Assembly (NCBI GenBank): GCA_947460345.1 | Contig: CANHGM010000014.1 | Span: 1 to 64,000 of the forward strand | From: Bacteroidota bacterium | GTDB taxonomy: Bacteria > Bacteroidota > Bacteroidia > UKL13-3 | Reading direction: 5' to 3' | Length of the DNA stretch: 64,000 nucleotides | Shown: piece by piece, positions 58,807 through 64,000 of the stretch | Numbering within the stretch: position 1 is the stretch's first letter | How the letters are laid out: every line of letters begins with the position of its first letter | The notes under the pieces: model-generated | Told to the model about the DNA's origin: nothing | What the model saw: the letters and a program-made list of their open reading frames with translations, nothing else | The model's database searches: none | Program-made: the position numbers and the translations under genes

Positions 58807-59718
58807 ATGGCTAGTCAAATCAACTTCGAAGAATTACAACGCTATGGCAATTTAGAATTGCTTGCCAAACAAGTGGTTGAGGGGTTTATAACAGGTTTAC
58901 ATAAAAGTCCTTTTCATGGTTTCTCAGTAGAATTTAGCGAGCATAGGTTGTACAATCCAGGCGAGAGTATCAAACACATCGATTGGAAATTGATGGCCCG
59001 AAGCGACAAAACTTTTGTAAAACGATATGAAGATGAAACCAATTTAAGGTGCCATTTAGTTATCGATGGCTCTTCATCCATGTTCTTTCCTGAAGAAGGC
59101 CTCAATAAAATAAAATTTAGTGTATATTCAGCTGCAGCAATCATGCATTTACTCAGAAAACAAAGAGACGCATTCGGTTTTACTTTAGTTTCTAATGGGA
59201 TCAAAGAATATGTCGAACCCAAATCAACACAAGCCCATCAACAATTGATATATAATAAGTTTGATGCTTTGCTCAACCAACCTCCTTTTAATGAACCAAC
59301 AGATTTAGCACCTGCCTTGCACCAATTGGCTGATACCATTCAAAAGCGGTCACTTATAGTTATTTTTAGCGATTTTTTTGAGTCTCCAGAAAAACTTGAG
59401 CAGTTGTTTCCTGCCTTGCAACACTTAAAATTTAACAAACATGAAATTATTTTATTTCATGTAGTTGATAAAAGCAAAGAAATTGATTTTGATTTTAGTA
59501 ATAGGCCATACCGCTTTGTAGATATAGAAACAGGTGACGAATTAAAAGTAATTCCTAATGAAGTAAAAGAGAATTACAGAAAAAATATTCAAGATTTTAA
59601 GATTAAACTTCACACAGTTTGCACACAATATGGAATTGATTTAAATGAAGCAGAAGTAGGTGATAATTTTAATCAAGTATTGATGCCATTTTTTGTAAAG
59701 AGAGGCAAATTGAAATAG
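58807..59718 (+). CDS. DUF58 domain-containing protein
   Basis: GFSVEFSEHRLYNPGESIKHIDWKLMARSDKTFVKRYEDETNLRCHLVIDGSSSM. Confidence 0.93.
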   Translation: MASQINFEELQRYGNLELLAKQVVEGFITGLHKSPFHGFSVEFSEHRLYNPGESIKHIDWKLMARSDKTFVKRYEDETNLRCHLVIDGSSSMFFPEEGLNKIKFSVYSAAAIMHLLRKQRDAFGFTLVSNGIKEYVEPKSTQAHQQLIYNKFDALLNQPPFNEPTDLAPALHQLADTIQKRSLIVIFSDFFESPEKLEQLFPALQHLKFNKHEIILFHVVDKSKEIDFDFSNRPYRFVDIETGDELKVIPNEVKENYRKNIQDFKIKLHTVCTQYGIDLNEAEVGDNFNQVLMPFFVKRGKLK

Positions 59719-59794
59719 AATTTCTCAATTGTTTACAAATAGCTATCAATAATTAAAGATTATAATTTTAATTTGCACTACTTTAAAAAGTAGC

Positions 59795-62020
59795 ATGCAA
59801 AAAGAAGATATAAGCGTTGAAACTGCCATTCAACTTGGCTTAAGGCCAGAAGAATTTGAATTAATTATAAATATTTTAGGAAGAAATCCGAACTTTTGTG
59901 AATTAAGCGTTTTTAGTGTGATGTGGAGTGAACATTGTTCATACAAAAACAGCATTACATGGTTAAAAACATTACCAAGAGAAAGTGAAAAAATGTTAGC
60001 TGCTGCTGGCGAAGAGAATGCAGGTTTGATAGATATTGGAGATGGATTGGCTTGTTGTTTTAAAATAGAAAGTCATAATCATCCTTCAGCCATAGAGCCT
60101 TATCAAGGTGCTGCAACAGGTGTAGGTGGAATTAATAGAGATATTTTTTCTATGGGGGCTAGACCTATTGCTCAATTAAATAGTTTGCGTTTTGGAAATT
60201 TAAAAGAAGACAGAACCAGATGGTTATTAAAAGGTGTGACCAAAGGTATTGGAGATTACGGTAATGCTTTTGGAATTCCTACCGTAGGTGGAGAAGTATA
60301 TTTTGACGATTGCTATCAAATTAATCCATTGGTAAATGCTATGAGTGTGGGTATAGTTGCACATGGTAAAACGGTATCTGCTACAGCTCATGGTGTTGGA
60401 AATCCAGTTTATATATTTGGCTCTTCAACTGGCAAAGACGGAATACACGGTGCTGCATTTGCAAGCAAAGACATTACTGAAGATAGTGCTAAAGATTTAC
60501 CATCAGTTCAAGTAGGAGATCCGTTTTGGGAAAAACTAATATTAGAAGCAACTTTAGAGCTAATAGAAACAGATGCTATTATAGGCATACAAGATATGGG
60601 TGCAGCGGGCATTACTTGTAGTACCAGCGAAATGAGTGCAAAAGGTGAGCATGGCATGGATGTTTGGTTAGATAAAGTTCCTACTCGCCAACCAGGAATG
60701 AAAGACTGGGAAATATTGTTGAGCGAGAGTCAAGAAAGAATGTTGGTTGTGATTAAGAAAGGATCGGAGAAAGAAGTAGAAAAAATTCTTTCAAAATGGG
60801 ATTTAACATTTGAACAAATAGGTGTGGTAACTGATACTAAAAATATTCGCTATTTTATGAATGGTGAGTTGGTAGGTGATATTCCTGCCGAATGTTTAGT
60901 GTTAGGTGGTGGGGCACCAATTTATAAAAGAGAATATAGAGAAGCTGCATATTTTAAAGAGCTTAACAAGTTTGATATTAATAGTATTGCTGATATAAGC
61001 ACTGATGAACTAACATCTTTTGCAAAACAAATATGTGCTTTGCCAAATATTGCAAGTAAAAGATGGATATATAACCAATATGATAGCATGGTTGGTACCA
61101 TCAATCAAATTACCAATGCTCCAAGTGATGCGGCTGTGGTAAAAGTTAGAGGCACTGATAAGTCATTACTTATGACTGTTGACTGCAATAGCAGATATGT
61201 ATATGCAAATCCTACTAAAGGTGCAGAAATAGCCGTTGCTGAAGCTGCAAGAAATATTGTTTGTTCAGGAGGAGAACCATTAGGTGTTACTAATTGTTTG
61301 AACTTTGGCAACCCTTATAATCCTGAAGTTTATTGGCAATTTGTTGGAGCCATTACCGGTATGGGCAATGCCTGCAGAAAGTTTGGTACACCTGTAACAG
61401 GCGGAAATGTTAGCTTCTATAATCAAAGTAGTGATGATAATGCAGTGTTCCCTACACCTACTATTGGTATGATAGGTTTGATGAAGACAGATAACAGAAT
61501 GACCCTAGATTTTAAAAATGTAGAGGATAGAATTTATATTCTTGGTGAAATGAAAAATGATATTAACTCATCACAATATTTATCTAAAATAAAAGGAGTT
61601 GAACTTTCTCCTTGTCCATATTTTGACTTAGAAAAAGAATACAATTTGCAACAATTGGTAAAAGAAATAATAAGCAAAAAAGCAGTTACATCAGTTCATG
61701 ATATCAGTGAAGGTGGATTGTTTGTTACATTGATTGAATGTGCAAAAGTCAGAAATTTAGGATTTTCAATTCAAACCAATCAATTGTTAGATTTAAGAAT
61801 AGATGCCATATTGTTTGGTGAATCACAAAGCAGAGTGGTTGTTAGTGTTCCTCCAACTTCGCAACATATGTTTGAAAATATTGTTAAAGCTTCAACCATA
61901 CCTTGTATTGAATTAGGAAAAATAACTTCTAATGAAATTTTAATAAATGGAAATAGTTTAGGATTTATTAAACAATTTTCAACTATATATGATACTTCTA
62001 TTGAAACAATAATGAATTAA
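59795..62020 (+). CDS. purL: phosphoribosylformylglycinamidine synthase subunit PurL (short, Bacillus-type)
   Basis: FSVMWSEHCSYKNS, FKIESHNHPSAIEPYQGAATGVGGINRDIFSMGARPIA, GAAGITCSTSEMS; 741 aa. Confidence 0.97.
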   Translation: MQKEDISVETAIQLGLRPEEFELIINILGRNPNFCELSVFSVMWSEHCSYKNSITWLKTLPRESEKMLAAAGEENAGLIDIGDGLACCFKIESHNHPSAIEPYQGAATGVGGINRDIFSMGARPIAQLNSLRFGNLKEDRTRWLLKGVTKGIGDYGNAFGIPTVGGEVYFDDCYQINPLVNAMSVGIVAHGKTVSATAHGVGNPVYIFGSSTGKDGIHGAAFASKDITEDSAKDLPSVQVGDPFWEKLILEATLELIETDAIIGIQDMGAAGITCSTSEMSAKGEHGMDVWLDKVPTRQPGMKDWEILLSESQERMLVVIKKGSEKEVEKILSKWDLTFEQIGVVTDTKNIRYFMNGELVGDIPAECLVLGGGAPIYKREYREAAYFKELNKFDINSIADISTDELTSFAKQICALPNIASKRWIYNQYDSMVGTINQITNAPSDAAVVKVRGTDKSLLMTVDCNSRYVYANPTKGAEIAVAEAARNIVCSGGEPLGVTNCLNFGNPYNPEVYWQFVGAITGMGNACRKFGTPVTGGNVSFYNQSSDDNAVFPTPTIGMIGLMKTDNRMTLDFKNVEDRIYILGEMKNDINSSQYLSKIKGVELSPCPYFDLEKEYNLQQLVKEIISKKAVTSVHDISEGGLFVTLIECAKVRNLGFSIQTNQLLDLRIDAILFGESQSRVVVSVPPTSQHMFENIVKASTIPCIELGKITSNEILINGNSLGFIKQFSTIYDTSIETIMN

Positions 62021-62026
62021 ATTAAA

Positions 62027-62692
62027 GTGAAAAGAAATATACTATACACAATTTTTTTTTTAGTAATAAGCCTTCATGTAAGTGGTCAATTTCTACAACA
62101 AAATTATCAAATGAAAGAAAAAAGCATTTCTGCTGGAAGTTATAGTTTGTTTCATTTCAAATCTCCTGGTGCTACTACTGGTTTTCAGTTTAAATATGCA
62201 TGGTTGAATGGTATAGAAGGTGTTTCAGGGTTGAGTGTAGGTTTTACTTTCCCTAAATCTATGTCAGATACTTTCACTGCTTTTAATACCACCCCAGGTA
62301 GTTTGCCTGCTTCTGTTTTTAGTACTGTTGATTATCATTTTTCTCAATTCAACTTTCAATATCATTATAATTATTATATTTTAGAAACACAATACGATGA
62401 TGCATTAGCTTTTTATATTTCTGGAAGTTCAGGGATTATTTTATATAACTATGGAAGAGTAACTCAAATAGATAGAAATAGATTTAAATCTGATTACCAA
62501 TATAAAAGTGCTGGATATTCAATAATGGGGAGTGTTTCGTGGGGAACACATTATCAATTTGGTGACAACATGAGGGTTGTTGGCGAAACTGGTCCTTTTT
62601 TATATAAAGAAAAAGAGTTGAAATTAAGAGGAGAGCCCATCGATTGGAGAATGGGTTGGGGTTTGATGTTGGGAATAGAGTTCGGGTTCTAA
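62027..62692 (+). CDS. secreted hypothetical protein (possible outer-membrane beta-barrel); GTG start
   Basis: signal peptide ILYTIFFLVISLHVSGQ; strand-like pattern; C-term GLMLGIEFGF. Confidence 0.6.
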   Translation: MKRNILYTIFFLVISLHVSGQFLQQNYQMKEKSISAGSYSLFHFKSPGATTGFQFKYAWLNGIEGVSGLSVGFTFPKSMSDTFTAFNTTPGSLPASVFSTVDYHFSQFNFQYHYNYYILETQYDDALAFYISGSSGIILYNYGRVTQIDRNRFKSDYQYKSAGYSIMGSVSWGTHYQFGDNMRVVGETGPFLYKEKELKLRGEPIDWRMGWGLMLGIEFGF

Positions 62693-62844
62693 AAAAAGAA
62701 ATCCCCCCCCTAATCAGAAGAAGTTTTTCTTAATAAAGAAAGCTGAATTCTAGAAAAGTATAGAAATATTAGGTTTAAAAAAATTTGCTAGAATAATCAT
62801 ATAGTTAGCGGTCAGCTAAAAACAGTAATCAATAAAAAAGCAAA

Positions 62845-63477
62845 ATGAATATAACAATCATAGGAGCCTCGGCTGGAATAGGATTAGAAACAGTGAAAAG
62901 AGGATTAAATAGAAATCATTCGATAACAACCCTTTCTCGATCCGAAATCCAACTAGAAGAGAAAAACTCTTTAAAAATGATACTTGGTGATGCAACTCAT
63001 AAAGCGGACCTTTTAAAGGCAATCCAAGACGCAGAGGCACTAATTATAACTTTGGGGACAAGCAAGAATATGAAAGCCACTACCCTCTTTTCAGATTTCG
63101 CTAAATTGATTGTGGATTTACATAAAGAGAAAAAAATAGAAATCCCAGTTATTTTCGTGACCGGATTTGGAGCTGGAGAAAGTAAAAATTATGTTCAGTG
63201 GGTTGTCAGGTTGTTTCTAAAATACATGTTAAAAGACGTATATGCCGACAAAACTAAAATGGAAGAAATTATCACTGATTCCGATATGAATTGGACAGTT
63301 GTGAGGCCAGGACGGCTATTAGACAGGGAATTGACAGAAAAATACCGTATTGAAAACACATTATTCAAAGGAATTAATATAGGCGGAATTAATAGAGCTG
63401 ACGTAGCGGACTTTTTAATAAAACAAGCAGAAAAACAAACGGAATTAAAAAAGTACATTGCTATATCTGAAAAATAG
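62845..63477 (+). CDS. NAD(P)-binding Rossmann-fold (NmrA/SDR-like) protein
   Basis: NITIIGASAGIGLETVKRGLNRNHSITTLSR; DMNWTVVRPGRLLD; VADFLIKQAE. Confidence 0.88.
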   Translation: MNITIIGASAGIGLETVKRGLNRNHSITTLSRSEIQLEEKNSLKMILGDATHKADLLKAIQDAEALIITLGTSKNMKATTLFSDFAKLIVDLHKEKKIEIPVIFVTGFGAGESKNYVQWVVRLFLKYMLKDVYADKTKMEEIITDSDMNWTVVRPGRLLDRELTEKYRIENTLFKGINIGGINRADVADFLIKQAEKQTELKKYIAISEK

Positions 63478-63510
63478 GAAATAATAAAAGCCGAACCGAT
63501 AACAGCACTT

Positions 63511-63624
63511 ACAAGAAATTGGCGGTTCAGTGGTTAAATGATCCCGATAGCTATCGGGATTGTGCTTCGTATCAAATTCAGTGGTGGCAGACAGTTTTCG
63601 TCTCCGAAATCGCCAACTTCTTGT
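63511..63624. repeat. attC-like imperfect inverted repeat enclosing a 20-bp perfect palindrome
   Basis: arms ACAAGAAATTGGCGGTT (63511-63527) / AATCGCCAACTTCTTGT (63608-63624), 15/17 paired; ATCCCGATAGCTATCGGGAT at 63541-63560 inside. Confidence 0.6.
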
Positions 63625-63794
63625 AGCTGCAAAACGTCAAACTGTCTGAAAAAAAAATGCACCCAATTTTAAATAAGTTATTCGGACTCCTATCTTTGAA
63701 AAATAATTATATTGAAATCTCAGATCGTTGTTTCTGAGTTTTTAGAGAGACTGACGTTATAAATATTACACAAATAATAATTATAAAATAAAAA

Positions 63795-63821
63795 TCCCGA
63801 TAAAATAAGTATTCTATCGGG
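63795..63821. terminator. hairpin, possible terminator
   Basis: CCCGATAaaataagtattcTATCGGG flanked by A/T-rich sequence. Confidence 0.5.
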
Positions 63822-64000
63822 TTATATTATTTGCCTGGCAGGGCCCCTGTATAAATTATTTACAAAATGAATGATATTATAAACGATGACCTTTAAATGC
63901 AACAAATGGTTGCTTTTTTATTCTTAATTTATTAATTTTTTTTTATACGATTCATTTATTTTTGTATCCTTATGTCAACATATACCCCAGTAGCCTTATC

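Overview
This AT-rich chromosomal window looks like a Bacteroidota genome. Supporting signs are SD-less starts, a short ~287-aa primary sigma factor, several T9SS-type C-termini, and TAnnTTTG-like promoter elements. About 45 genes are supported, most of them housekeeping: RimK with a retropepsin-like zinc protease, two PTPS/QueD paralogs, MutL, DnaB, IspE, CoaE, RpoD, DapA, PriA, Bcp, a DEAD-box helicase, cyanophycin synthetase, HipBA, SulP, PaaN and short-form PurL. One tRNA-Cys is present. No rRNA, CRISPR array, prophage or intact IS was seen. The less ordinary material is: (1) a decayed multi-TM membrane-protein pseudogene at 3.8-4.45 kb; (2) a mosaic of repeats with an exact 24-bp period at 5.24-5.40 kb that resembles IS ends; (3) a secreted 21-cysteine protein built from two modules with identical Cys spacing, next to a HYC_CC_PP-like gene; (4) an XRE regulator overlapping a 1084-aa T9SS type-B protein and divergent from an S74-chaperone/T9SS protein, with two TTGTA-N3-TACAA palindromes 21 bp apart and an 18-bp perfect palindrome between them; (5) an integron-cassette-like module around an NAD(P)-binding gene at 62.8-63.65 kb with an attC-like imperfect inverted repeat; (6) (TA)n tracts directly abutting start codons and a possible ATA-TAT codon-pair bias; (7) a dispersed palindromic intergenic repeat. 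All family names come from motif recognition by eye; no database search was run.
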